From positions 1-47,816 of IMG/VR virus record IMGVR_UViG_3300025483_000019: a DNA stretch of 47,816 nucleotides; one strand, written 5' to 3'. Source of the DNA: a virus. Below, one piece after another: positions 1 to 4,648 of this stretch. Made by a program: the position numbers and the translations under genes. The notes below the pieces were generated by a model, which had not been told where the DNA came from, did not search any database, and saw only the letters and a list, made by a program, of their open reading frames with translations. Each line of letters starts with the position of its first letter. The first letter of the stretch is position 1.

Positions 1-2
1 GA

Positions 3-200
3 ATTCATGGAGCACTGGAACTAATGGACAAGATTGATACACAGGGCATGAGTCTTCCTGGTGATGGTGATACTAACTCAGAACGTGAGTATCCTCCAAT
101 GCCAGTAAAGACACGCACTATATTCACACTAGAGGAGAGAATAGAACTCAAAGAGATAATTAATGAAGCACTGGATGAACGTAACGACGCCAGACGCTAA
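3..200 (+). CDS. 3' end of an unidentified gene (partial)
   Basis: An open frame enters from the left window edge and runs 65 codons to a TAA at 198-200. No start can be assigned because the gene begins upstream. The visible C-terminus is strongly charged and ends in an Glu/Arg/Asp-rich, probably helical stretch (residues about 40-65). The middle is Pro-rich (YPPMPVKTRTIF). I do not recognise a family. The other two forward frames are closed within the first 35 bases, which supports this one as coding. It lies just upstream of a promoter-like gap, so it is probably the last gene of an upstream unit. Confidence 0.6.
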   Translation: MHGALELMDKIDTQGMSLPGDGDTNSEREYPPMPVKTRTIFTLEERIELKEIINEALDERNDARR

Positions 201-210
201 CCGCGAGACC

Positions 211-225
211 CCTTGTGCCACTTAG
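211..225 (-). repeat. Dispersed repeat, inverted copy
   Basis: The 15 bases here are the exact reverse complement of 3161-3175 (CTAAGTGGCACAAGG). A related, less perfect copy in the same orientation as the 3161 copy is at 578-603. All three lie in gaps between small early genes, directly after a stop codon. The role is unknown; a regulatory or recombination site is possible. Confidence 0.6.
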
Positions 226-244
226 GCAAAGTGTCCACTATCGC

Positions 245-273
245 TTGCAATTGCCCCAATTCTCTGCCATACT
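245..273 (+). promoter_or_regulatory. Possible sigma70-type promoter
   Basis: TTGCAA (245-250), a 17-base spacer and CATACT (268-273) resemble a host sigma70 promoter with 4 of 6 matches in each box. It would start transcription near base 280, just ahead of the gene at 301. The match is weaker than those at 2887 and 3606. Confidence 0.35.
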
Positions 274-300
274 AACAGTATGGAAATCAAAGGAACCGAC

Positions 301-579
301 ATGACTGCCACCACCACAGCAAACGAGACCTACAACGGTTGGGCAAACTACGAGACTTGGAACGCTTCGCTGTGGATCGCAAACGACGAATTCCTCTACA
401 ACACTGCAAAGGCGTGTGTGATCTATCGCGAGGGTCTGGAGACTCCATGGGATAAGTTCGTGCGTTGCATGACAGATGGGCAGATCGGACGGATGCTAGG
501 CAAGACCGAGGACGGTGTGGCATGGAATGATCCTAGCATCGACGCTGATGAGATGAATGAAATGATCTGGGATCTTTGA
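301..579 (+). CDS. DUF7249-like small cyanophage protein
   Basis: Encodes 92 residues. The N-terminal segment NGWANYETWNASLWI is the signature I associate with the DUF7249 family of small phage proteins, whose function is unknown. The rest is acidic and rich in Trp and Asp/Glu (C-terminus DEMNEMIWDL). An ATG at 280 would add 7 residues, but it has no ribosome-binding site. The ATG at 301 is preceded by AAAGGA at a suitable distance, so I prefer it. The protein looks soluble, with no membrane segment. It is probably an early-expressed host-interaction gene, but that is inference from position only. Confidence 0.75.
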   Translation: MTATTTANETYNGWANYETWNASLWIANDEFLYNTAKACVIYREGLETPWDKFVRCMTDGQIGRMLGKTEDGVAWNDPSIDADEMNEMIWDL

Positions 580-603
580 AAACCAGTTGACACACTGGCA
601 CAA
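578..603 (+). repeat. Dispersed repeat, direct copy 1
   Basis: GAAAACCAGTTGAC (578-591) is identical to 3148-3161, and TGGCACAA (596-603) is identical to 3166-3173, with four differing bases between. This copy also forms an imperfect palindrome, CCAGT..ACTGG (583-598), and contains TTGACA. No good -10 box follows at 16-18 bases, so a promoter call is not secure. Confidence 0.6.
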
Positions 604-644
604 AACCCCTAGCAATTCACCCCAAAATCTGCAACAATACATAC

Positions 645-845
645 ATGACAAACAAAATGCTTCTCAACGACTCTAAATTCATCTCTGCTCTTCAAGGGTT
701 ACAATCCTTTGTGATTGAGACTGGTGCCGACTTAGATATGGCATTTGATTGGGTATGTGACCAGGCACAGATTAACTCCTTTGCAGGTGATATAGATGCC
801 TTTGATTGCTTCTATGATGTATATTCTGATGCCGCAAATGATTGA
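645..845 (+). CDS. Small hypothetical protein, 66 aa
   Basis: Encodes an acidic 66-residue protein with no family that I recognise. The central segment (AFDWVCDQAQINSF) looks amphipathic, and the C-terminus is rich in Asp, Phe and Tyr. There is no signal peptide or transmembrane segment. The start at 645 follows the first repeat copy (578-603) after about 40 bases and has no obvious Shine-Dalgarno sequence, so the exact start is uncertain. It sits in a run of similar small same-strand genes typical of accessory regions in T4-like cyanophages. Function unknown. Confidence 0.6.
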   Translation: MTNKMLLNDSKFISALQGLQSFVIETGADLDMAFDWVCDQAQINSFAGDIDAFDCFYDVYSDAAND

Positions 846-897
846 TCTGTTTAACAACTCTCTCACACAACTTTCTAATCTTTCTATTCACAAACCT

Positions 898-1077
898 ATG
901 ACTACTTCAAACCCTTATGTAAACACCCTCATCGAGATGGGTTATGATAAGCAAGACTGCGAAGTCGCTTCCACTATGTTTCAAAAACGCTCTTTCCCAT
1001 GTGTTATCCATGGTCGTCAATTTGACACTGAAGAGCAATACTTTGCTGAGTTACATGAGTATATGAATGGCATGTAA
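898..1077 (+). CDS. Small hypothetical protein, 59 aa
   Basis: Encodes 59 residues beginning MTTSNPYVN. A longer reading from 796 is possible, but its first 34 residues overlap the previous gene in another frame and are low-complexity, so I take the internal ATG at 898. The segment around residues 10-35 (GYDKQDCEVASTMFQ then KRSFPCVIHG) contains two Cys. The end is acidic and helical (EEQYFAELHEYM). I do not recognise the family. It is compact, soluble-looking and probably a small phage regulatory or host-directed protein, but nothing in the sequence fixes a role. Confidence 0.6.
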   Translation: MTTSNPYVNTLIEMGYDKQDCEVASTMFQKRSFPCVIHGRQFDTEEQYFAELHEYMNGM

Positions 1078-1078
1078 A

Positions 1079-1108
1079 TGAAGCGTTTATAACACTCTAA
1101 TCGCTTCA
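1079..1108 (+). terminator. Intergenic hairpin, possible weak terminator
   Basis: TGAAGCG (1079-1085) pairs perfectly with CGCTTCA (1102-1108) across a 16-base loop, starting just after the stop of the 59-residue gene. Only a mixed T-rich tract follows (CATTCTTTAC), so termination would be weak. An mRNA 3'-end stabiliser is an alternative. Confidence 0.35.
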
Positions 1109-1132
1109 CATTCTTTACTAAATCTTTTGATC

Positions 1133-1264
1133 ATGCGTATTGCTCTCTCTGTTATTATCATTCTCTGTGGTGTTAACTTACTCATTGAGTTATTAGATTC
1201 TTCTCTTGTTGATGTTATCCAACAACGAAACGAGACAATTCAAAAACAAATCGATGCAATGTAA
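1133..1264 (+). CDS. Tiny single-span membrane protein, 43 aa
   Basis: An ATG at 1133 opens a 43-codon frame to TAA at 1262-1264. The N-terminal 22 residues form one hydrophobic helix (IALSVIIILCGVNLLIELL) with a single Arg at position 2. The remainder is polar and charged (QQRNETIQKQIDAM), consistent with a short cytoplasmic or periplasmic helix. The topology resembles small phage membrane proteins of the lysis, superinfection-exclusion or host-membrane type, but nothing specific identifies one of these. It stands between a hairpin at 1079 and a late-promoter-like motif at 1265. Alternatives are a spurious ORF; the clean hydrophobic-then-charged pattern argues against that. Confidence 0.5.
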   Translation: MRIALSVIIILCGVNLLIELLDSSLVDVIQQRNETIQKQIDAM

Positions 1265-1272
1265 AATAAATA
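1265..1272 (+). promoter_or_regulatory. Possible T4-type late promoter
   Basis: AATAAATA fits the NATAAATA late-promoter motif of T4-like cyanophages. It lies 25 bases before the ATG at 1298, a spacing like that of the motifs at 31639 and 8066. It is within AT-rich sequence, so chance occurrence is possible. Confidence 0.4.
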
Positions 1273-1297
1273 TAACACATTACGGAGTTAACTTACT

Positions 1298-1525
1298 ATG
1301 GCAATGATCAATGGAATCGATCGCGATGATTTAGAAGATGCTTATATTGATGCTATTTTAGAGGATGCAGGAATTATCTGTTTAGATGGAGATAATCCAC
1401 CTCAAAGGTATCAACAAAAGTATGAATTATTACAGACAAAGTTTCGTAAGTATAGCGACAAAGAGATGTATAATGAGATTGAAGCAAATAAACCCGAGTT
1501 ATTAGAGAGAACTTATCCTGAGTAA
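1298..1525 (+). CDS. Small acidic hypothetical protein, 75 aa
   Basis: Encodes 75 residues, acidic at the N-terminus (RDDLEDAYIDAILEDAG) and mixed-charge helical at the C-terminus. GGAG at 1284-1287 stands 10 bases before the ATG, supporting this start. No family is recognised. Its TAA ends one base before the ATG of the dioxygenase gene, so the two are very probably co-transcribed, possibly from the late-type motif at 1265. The product may be a partner or simply a neighbour of the oxygenase; the sequence does not decide. Confidence 0.65.
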   Translation: MAMINGIDRDDLEDAYIDAILEDAGIICLDGDNPPQRYQQKYELLQTKFRKYSDKEMYNEIEANKPELLERTYPE

Positions 1526-1526
1526 T

Positions 1527-2198
1527 ATGTTAAATCTTCCTGTGAATTGCAGTGCTGCATGTTATCAATTTCGTAAAAAACCCGATCCTATTGATTGGAG
1601 AATCGTTGTTGAAGATGATTACTTAGATGTGGAGTCATGTGAGTATCTATTCAATTATTTTACGAATGGATGGATCAACGAAGATGGCGAATCTGTTGCC
1701 CATGAGTTTGATTGGTTGCCATGGACATTTTGCAATGTTGTAGGTGATCATGAAGCAGATATTATGCCTACGTTAAAATCAAATTGGCAACTTTCACATG
1801 TGTTTTATCGTAATGCGGATGATTACGATCCTGATCATGAGTCATACTATTCATATTTGATGCAATCGTTAGTTGATAAGATCTATCCCGATTACCTATA
1901 CAAAATCAAAGCAAATCTTAATCCTTATCAAGGGGAAGAAATCATTACTCATGGGTTTCATACTGATTTCGGAAAACCAGGATTTACTTCTATCATTTAT
2001 CTTAATGATTGTAATGGTAAAACTATTCTTAAGACACCAGATAACATGGTCGAGATTGAATCAAAACGTGGTAGAATGATCACGTTTGATAATCGTATCC
2101 AACACACAGGTACAACATCAACAGACACAAGAGTTCGTGCTGTTATTAATCTCAACTACTACATTCATGATGAAAGTAAAGTCTACGGTAGAGTTTAA
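1527..2198 (+). CDS. 2-oxoglutarate/Fe(II)-dependent dioxygenase
   Basis: Encodes 223 residues with the signature of the 2OG-Fe(II) oxygenase (prolyl 4-hydroxylase-like) superfamily. The iron ligands are visible as H145-x-D147 in HGFHTDFG and H193 in RIQHTGTT, and R202 or R204 (TRVRAVIN) would bind the 2OG carboxylate. Family members couple oxidative decarboxylation of 2-oxoglutarate to hydroxylation of a substrate in the cytoplasm. The segments between the ligands alternate short hydrophobic strands, as expected for a double-stranded beta-helix core (about residues 125-213). T4-like cyanophages commonly carry several such genes, but the substrate is not known and cannot be read from the sequence. 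The gene follows the 75-residue gene by one base, and its last 32 bases overlap the next gene. Confidence 0.85.
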   Translation: MLNLPVNCSAACYQFRKKPDPIDWRIVVEDDYLDVESCEYLFNYFTNGWINEDGESVAHEFDWLPWTFCNVVGDHEADIMPTLKSNWQLSHVFYRNADDYDPDHESYYSYLMQSLVDKIYPDYLYKIKANLNPYQGEEIITHGFHTDFGKPGFTSIIYLNDCNGKTILKTPDNMVEIESKRGRMITFDNRIQHTGTTSTDTRVRAVINLNYYIHDESKVYGRV

Positions 2199-2469
2199 TC
2201 TACACTCCCCACCGAAAAACTATCATTACACAGTAACACCACACAATGCTAAGTTTGATGCAGTTTGGTTAATTCATCCCCCTGATAAGTTTACTTACAC
2301 AAAAGAAATAGTATCTACAATATGGGGGTTTATTAACAAGAAAACAAATGCTATTCATTCTCCTATTAATAGCAAGAAACCAGGCACAATCATTGATCCT
2401 TCGTTAACTACCAAATGGACAGCAATGCACCCTCCCAAGGTAAACCCACTCCAACAACTTTTCAGGTAG
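2170..2469 (+). CDS. Conserved-looking small hypothetical protein, 99 aa
   Basis: Encodes 99 residues (100 if the ATG at 2167 is used), overlapping the end of the dioxygenase gene by 29 bases. The protein begins with a strand-like MKVKSTVEFNL and contains VWLIHPPDKF and TIWGFINKKTNAIHSPINS, in which a Trp-Gly turn and a short hairpin resemble a small beta-rich fold. The C-terminus TAMHPPKVNPLQQLFR is amphipathic. It resembles small proteins I have seen in cyanophage genomes, without a known function. A longer frame from 2086 exists but lies wholly inside the oxygenase gene, so I reject that start. Confidence 0.65.
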   Translation: MKVKSTVEFNLHSPPKNYHYTVTPHNAKFDAVWLIHPPDKFTYTKEIVSTIWGFINKKTNAIHSPINSKKPGTIIDPSLTTKWTAMHPPKVNPLQQLFR

Positions 2470-2651
2470 GGCAATTAGTTAAGTGGGGTAAGTATCAAGG
2501 TAACATTAGACACGTTGATATAGATTACATCACTATCTGTATTAAAACTTACCCTAATGATGACTCCTATCGTAAACGTAACCAAAGAGAAGTATGTCTA
2601 CTATGTTTCACTCACCAATGGAATGATGTCATCATACAAGACAACAACTAA
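2415..2651 (+). CDS. Small hypothetical protein with SH3-like appearance, 78 aa
   Basis: Encodes 78 residues. The first 15 overlap the previous gene in another frame. The core (VGQLVKWGKYQGNIRHVDIDYITICI) alternates strands and turns like a small SH3-type barrel, as in many short phage proteins. Only one in-frame ATG is available near the beginning, so the start is fixed at 2415 unless a non-ATG start is used. No catalytic motif is visible. Part of a chain of overlapping small genes (2170, 2415, 2557), which suggests translational coupling. Confidence 0.6.
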   Translation: MDSNAPSQGKPTPTTFQVGQLVKWGKYQGNIRHVDIDYITICIKTYPNDDSYRKRNQREVCLLCFTHQWNDVIIQDNN

Positions 2652-2757
2652 AGAGCAATTATCCTATATTGCTATTACTCTCAAAGAAACATTAAGTATA
2701 GTTTTCCACAACCTTTTCCACAGAAAGGTATCAAATTGTGGAAAACACGGAGATTAA
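2557..2757 (+). CDS. Possible overlapping small gene, 65-66 aa
   Basis: An open frame with tandem ATGs at 2557 and 2560 runs to 2757. It overlaps the previous gene by 95 bases and continues about 100 bases beyond it. The stretch KEKYVYYVSLTNGMMSSYKT followed by KEQLSYIAITLKETLS looks like a strand hairpin then a helix, and resembles small cyanophage proteins. The last 18 codons cross the inverted repeat at 2701-2746, so the C-terminus is constrained by, or read through, that element. No Shine-Dalgarno is evident. I am only moderately sure that it is translated. Confidence 0.45.
   Translation: MMTPIVNVTKEKYVYYVSLTNGMMSSYKTTTKEQLSYIAITLKETLSIVFHNLFHRKVSNCGKHGD
2701..2746. promoter_or_regulatory. 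DnaA-box-like cluster with 11-bp inverted repeat
   Basis: GTTTTCCACAA (2701-2711) and its exact reverse complement TTGTGGAAAAC (2736-2746) frame a 24-base centre. TTTTCCACA occurs at 2702-2710 and again at 2714-2722, and its complement TGTGGAAAA at 2737-2745. All three match the bacterial DnaA-box consensus TTWTNCACA. They precede a 182-base stretch with no gene and the strong promoter at 2887. Possible roles are an origin-like site, a host DnaA-responsive operator, or a phage repressor site. Confidence 0.5.
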
Positions 2758-2886
2758 TTAAATGTGTAAATAAATCTATGTTTGTGTTGTATTCCTCTTA
2801 AATGTTTCCGAGAGATGTAGTCTTAGCACGTTTCCTAACGATACACAACCCCCAACATATAAGGACTCCAAATGTGTAACAACCCC

Positions 2887-2915
2887 TTGACAATACTCAG
2901 AGATTCCTGTATAAT
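2887..2915 (+). promoter_or_regulatory. Consensus sigma70 promoter
   Basis: TTGACA (2887-2892), a 17-base spacer and TATAAT (2910-2915) match the bacterial housekeeping consensus in all 12 bases. Transcription would start near 2922, about 18 bases before the ATG at 2940. In T4-like cyanophages such promoters serve early genes through the unmodified host RNA polymerase. The gap 2758-2886 upstream holds no gene that I can support. Confidence 0.85.
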
Positions 2916-2939
2916 AACACTGTCAGGTTTGATAAAGGT

Positions 2940-3137
2940 ATGAGGTACATCATCTTTAATGAAGAGAAACAACAGGTAGGAGAGTTTACATCAATCTATG
3001 ACCTTGAATTATACCTGGATGGTGTAAGAGAGGAAAGGGGAGAAAGATATCCACAGACAGAGAGAATGTCTCCCTTTGATTATCTCAAATCTATTCATTG
3101 GTTTATGACAATAGACGATCAAATCTTAAGCGCCTAA
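2940..3137 (+). CDS. Early small hypothetical protein, 65 aa
   Basis: Encodes 65 residues. It opens with a strand pair (MRYIIFNEEKQQVGEF), followed by a helix (SIYDLELYLDGVREE) and a charged linker. The C-terminus is hydrophobic and aromatic (IHWFMTIDDQILSA). No family is recognised. It is the first gene after the perfect sigma70 promoter at 2887-2915 with an 18-base leader, so it should be among the most strongly expressed early genes of this block. A purine-rich AAAGG lies only 2 bases from the ATG, so ribosome binding is atypical. It may be a host-directed protein, but this rests on context alone. Confidence 0.7.
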   Translation: MRYIIFNEEKQQVGEFTSIYDLELYLDGVREERGERYPQTERMSPFDYLKSIHWFMTIDDQILSA

Positions 3138-3147
3138 ATGTTACTCA

Positions 3148-3175
3148 GAAAACCAGTTGACTAAGTGGCACAAGG
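3148..3175 (+). repeat. Dispersed repeat, direct copy 2
   Basis: This is the counterpart of 578-603: 14 identical bases (GAAAACCAGTTGAC), a variable tetrad, then TGGCACAA. The 3' 15 bases (3161-3175) occur in exact inverse orientation at 211-225. It follows the stop of the 65-residue gene by 10 bases. Confidence 0.6.
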
Positions 3176-3263
3176 AGACGGCACAGGGCACCGAAATGGT
3201 GTATCTTATAGGAGTGGAGGGGAAGCAACCTCAACACACCTTAAAACCTCTTCTAGGACTCTC

Positions 3264-3605
3264 ATGCGTAAAATCGAAACCCAAATGTGTGCCGCTATTC
3301 AGGCAAACCAAGATTTCAAATCTGGTAACACTCAAGTGATCACGATTGAAGGTGTTAGTTTCATCTATCTCCACGGCAACCAGATTGCAACAGTGGACGA
3401 AGATAGCATGACAATCTATGATGGAGGTTGGCAGTCTAATACAACCAAATCACGATTGAATGCACTATGTGATGAGTTCTGCATCGCTGGTGAGGGTGTA
3501 TTTCAAAAGAATTATAAGTGGTTTGTGCGTAAGTTTGTAGGACAGTTTGGCGATCAAAAGTATTTCAAGAACGAAGAGTTTGAGTCAGGTTATGTGTTTG
3601 CCTGA
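3264..3605 (+). CDS. Conserved small cyanophage protein, 113 aa
   Basis: Encodes 113 residues beginning MRKIETQM. The open frame extends back to 3165, but those 33 residues are low-complexity and cross a repeat. AGGA at 3255-3258 lies 5 bases before the ATG at 3264, so I use that start. The central part (QVITIEGVSFIYLHGNQIA then DDSMTIYDGGWQS in outline) is a beta-meander followed by TTKSRLNAL, a helix, and an aromatic C-terminal segment. I recall close counterparts in many cyanophages, all of unknown function. The protein is soluble with no transmembrane segment. A strong promoter begins at its stop codon. Confidence 0.75.
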   Translation: MRKIETQMCAAIQANQDFKSGNTQVITIEGVSFIYLHGNQIATVDEDSMTIYDGGWQSNTTKSRLNALCDEFCIAGEGVFQKNYKWFVRKFVGQFGDQKYFKNEEFESGYVFA

Positions 3606-3634
3606 TTGACAAATAGGGACAGGTTTGTTATACT
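3606..3634 (+). promoter_or_regulatory. Strong sigma70 promoter
   Basis: TTGACA (3606-3611), a 17-base spacer and TATACT (3629-3634) match the host consensus in 11 of 12 bases. The -35 box begins one base after the stop of the preceding gene. Initiation near 3641 would serve the genes from 3790 on, with a leader of about 150 bases. Confidence 0.8.
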
Positions 3635-3656
3635 GGGGGCAGTTAAATGGGCCCCC
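3635..3656 (+). terminator. GC hairpin at the promoter start
   Basis: GGGGGC (3635-3640) pairs with GCCCCC (3651-3656) over a 10-base loop, followed by an AT-rich stretch rather than a clean T run. It could end transcription of the preceding gene. It lies over the predicted start point of the promoter at 3606, so it could instead act on initiation. Confidence 0.4.
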
Positions 3657-3703
3657 TTAAATATAAAAAAGGCCACTACCCTAACCTACAAAGGTACCCA
3701 TGA
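3647..3703 (+). other. Possible 18-codon leader ORF
   Basis: An ATG at 3647, only about 6 bases after the predicted transcription start, opens an 18-codon frame (MGPLKYKKGHYPNLQRYP) ending in TGA at 3701-3703. It is Tyr/Lys/Pro-rich and basic. Such a short, nearly leaderless frame inside a 184-base gap could be a leader peptide or chance. The rest of the gap to 3789 shows no further gene. Confidence 0.3.
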
Positions 3704-3789
3704 GCGTTTGATATATTAATAGGAAGTTTCTTTACAGCCTATATAAAAAAATTCGCCCAGTAAAAATCATCCCCTTATAAGTTTTTAAT

Positions 3790-4008
3790 ATGGACTGGAA
3801 AATTCGCCAAGATCGTCAAGACGACCGTGTTTGGTGTATGGAAGTGATGCTGAGGCACGAAGGATTTTTAGATCCTCGGATATATGAGTGTGCTGACTAC
3901 TGTGCCAGTGCTGGTTTGACAAAAGATGCTAATGATGTCAGAGCAGCATGGGAGGAGTGGAAAGTAGATAATCCGTCAGATAATCCACAAGTAATTAATA
4001 GGTTATAG
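3790..4008 (+). CDS. Small hypothetical protein, 72 aa
   Basis: Encodes 72 residues, rich in Trp, Asp and Arg. It appears mostly helical, with pairs such as RIYECADYCASAG and DANDVRAAWEEWKVD. Three Cys are present (C16, C34 and C38), two of them four residues apart, but no zinc-ribbon pattern is complete. I do not recognise the family. It is the first standard-size gene downstream of the strong promoter at 3606 and is followed after 4 bases by the AbrB-like gene, so they form an operon. The function may be regulatory or host-directed, inferred from context only. Confidence 0.65.
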   Translation: MDWKIRQDRQDDRVWCMEVMLRHEGFLDPRIYECADYCASAGLTKDANDVRAAWEEWKVDNPSDNPQVINRL

Positions 4009-4012
4009 AGTT

Positions 4013-4183
4013 ATGTCCAAGAGATTCACAATCACTCTCGAAGAAAATGAGTTTGGGGAATTAATTCTACCAATTCCCGATGAAGTCTGTGAGGATCTTG
4101 GATGGACAGTTGGGGATGAATTAGAATTTGATGTCGATGATGTCACTGGGAGTTTTACTCTCAGGAAAGTTGAAGACCTCTAG
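4013..4183 (+). CDS. AbrB/SpoVT-like DNA-binding protein, 56 aa
   Basis: The frame from ATG 4013 to TAG 4181-4183 encodes 56 residues. The segment LILPIPDEVCEDLGWTVGDE followed by a strand fits the swapped-hairpin AbrB/MazE/SpoVT pattern: a Pro-containing strand, a short helix, Gly-x-x-x-Gly-Asp, then strands. Members dimerise and bind DNA as transition-state regulators or antitoxins. No toxin gene is adjacent, so a stand-alone regulator is more likely than an antitoxin. The acidic surface (many Asp/Glu) is unusual for DNA binding and leaves room for a different role. Four bases separate it from the preceding gene. Confidence 0.65.
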   Translation: MSKRFTITLEENEFGELILPIPDEVCEDLGWTVGDELEFDVDDVTGSFTLRKVEDL

Positions 4184-4227
4184 GGGCGCGTCCACAACGA
4201 AAACCACATTTCACCGCTTTTACTCTG

Positions 4228-4380
4228 ATGCTCACTCCACAGGAAAAAGAAATCAGTATTCATATCCAATTAGAAAAGATATGTGATATACTAGAAGGAA
4301 CACTAACCCATAGAAGAGTTTTAAATACTCAGGGTGAAGCAACCAAGCAATTTATAATCACCTATAAGGATAATGACTGA
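4228..4380 (+). CDS. Small hypothetical protein, 50 aa
   Basis: The frame from ATG 4228 to TGA 4378-4380 encodes 50 residues. It overlaps the next gene's ATG (4373) by 8 bases, a coupling arrangement common in phages. It reads as one helix (PQEKEISIHIQLEKICDILEG) followed by a polar segment ending in KQFIITYKDND. No family is recognised and no ribosome-binding site is clear. Without it, the gap between 4183 and 4373 would be 189 bases, long for this region, which supports the call. Confidence 0.5.
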   Translation: MLTPQEKEISIHIQLEKICDILEGTLTHRRVLNTQGEATKQFIITYKDND

Positions 4381-4648
4381 AGACGAAAATCTTATTATGC
4401 AGGAGATTGATGATAACTTCATTGCAATTTCCAATTCAATGGGAGATATTGATCGTGCTATCAATGCAATTAACCAATGTGTAGTCAACTTAAATGAAAG
4501 GATGACTGAATTAGAAGAGCATGTTGTAAAGATTCCAACACCTGATAAGATTCTATACCAACCTGTTGGGCATGATGGTTACTTAAATATTAAAGAAAAC
4601 CTTGATCATATCTATTCATTGCTAAGGAGTTTAAAGAAAGATGCCTAG
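4373..4648 (+). CDS. Coiled-coil small protein, 91 aa
   Basis: Encodes 91 acidic residues. Residues 5-50 show a heptad pattern of Ile/Leu/Met/Val (MQEIDDNFIAISNSMGDIDR, then INAINQCVVNLNERMTELEE) and probably form a coiled coil. A short linker and a second helix (IKENLDHIYSLLRSLKK) follow. AAGGA stands directly upstream of the ATG. Its stop overlaps the ATG of the 906-residue structural gene by 8 bases, so it is translationally coupled to a virion gene. It could be a chaperone or minor component for that protein. That is inference from adjacency. Confidence 0.65.
   Translation: MTEDENLIMQEIDDNFIAISNSMGDIDRAINAINQCVVNLNERMTELEEHVVKIPTPDKILYQPVGHDGYLNIKENLDHIYSLLRSLKKDA

Noticed and set aside
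287-523. Antisense open frame of 78 codons opposite the DUF7249-like gene
   Set aside because: Arg/Ser-rich low-complexity translation, no ribosome-binding site, and all supported genes are on the + strand. It is a shadow of the real gene. The same applies to the other minus-strand frames across the window.
578-620. Promoter built on TTGACA at 588-593
   Set aside because: The -35 box is perfect, but no acceptable -10 box lies 16-18 bases downstream, so I list only the repeat.
796-897. N-terminal extension of the 59-residue gene
   Set aside because: The extra 34 residues lie over the previous gene and its end in another frame and are hydrophobic low-complexity. The ATG at 898 gives a protein-like sequence.
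2758-2886. Possible tRNA or structured RNA in the gene-free stretch
   Set aside because: No cloverleaf, no conserved TTCGA-type T loop and no strong stem was found by eye; the region is AT-rich and unstructured.
3157-3339. 60-codon frame MTKWHKETAQ...
   Set aside because: It crosses the intergenic repeat and overlaps the better-supported 113-residue gene starting at 3264.
4013-4380. Toxin-antitoxin pair formed by the AbrB-like gene and the 50-residue gene
   Set aside because: The 50-residue product has no MazF, PIN or other toxin features, and a 44-base gap separates the two.
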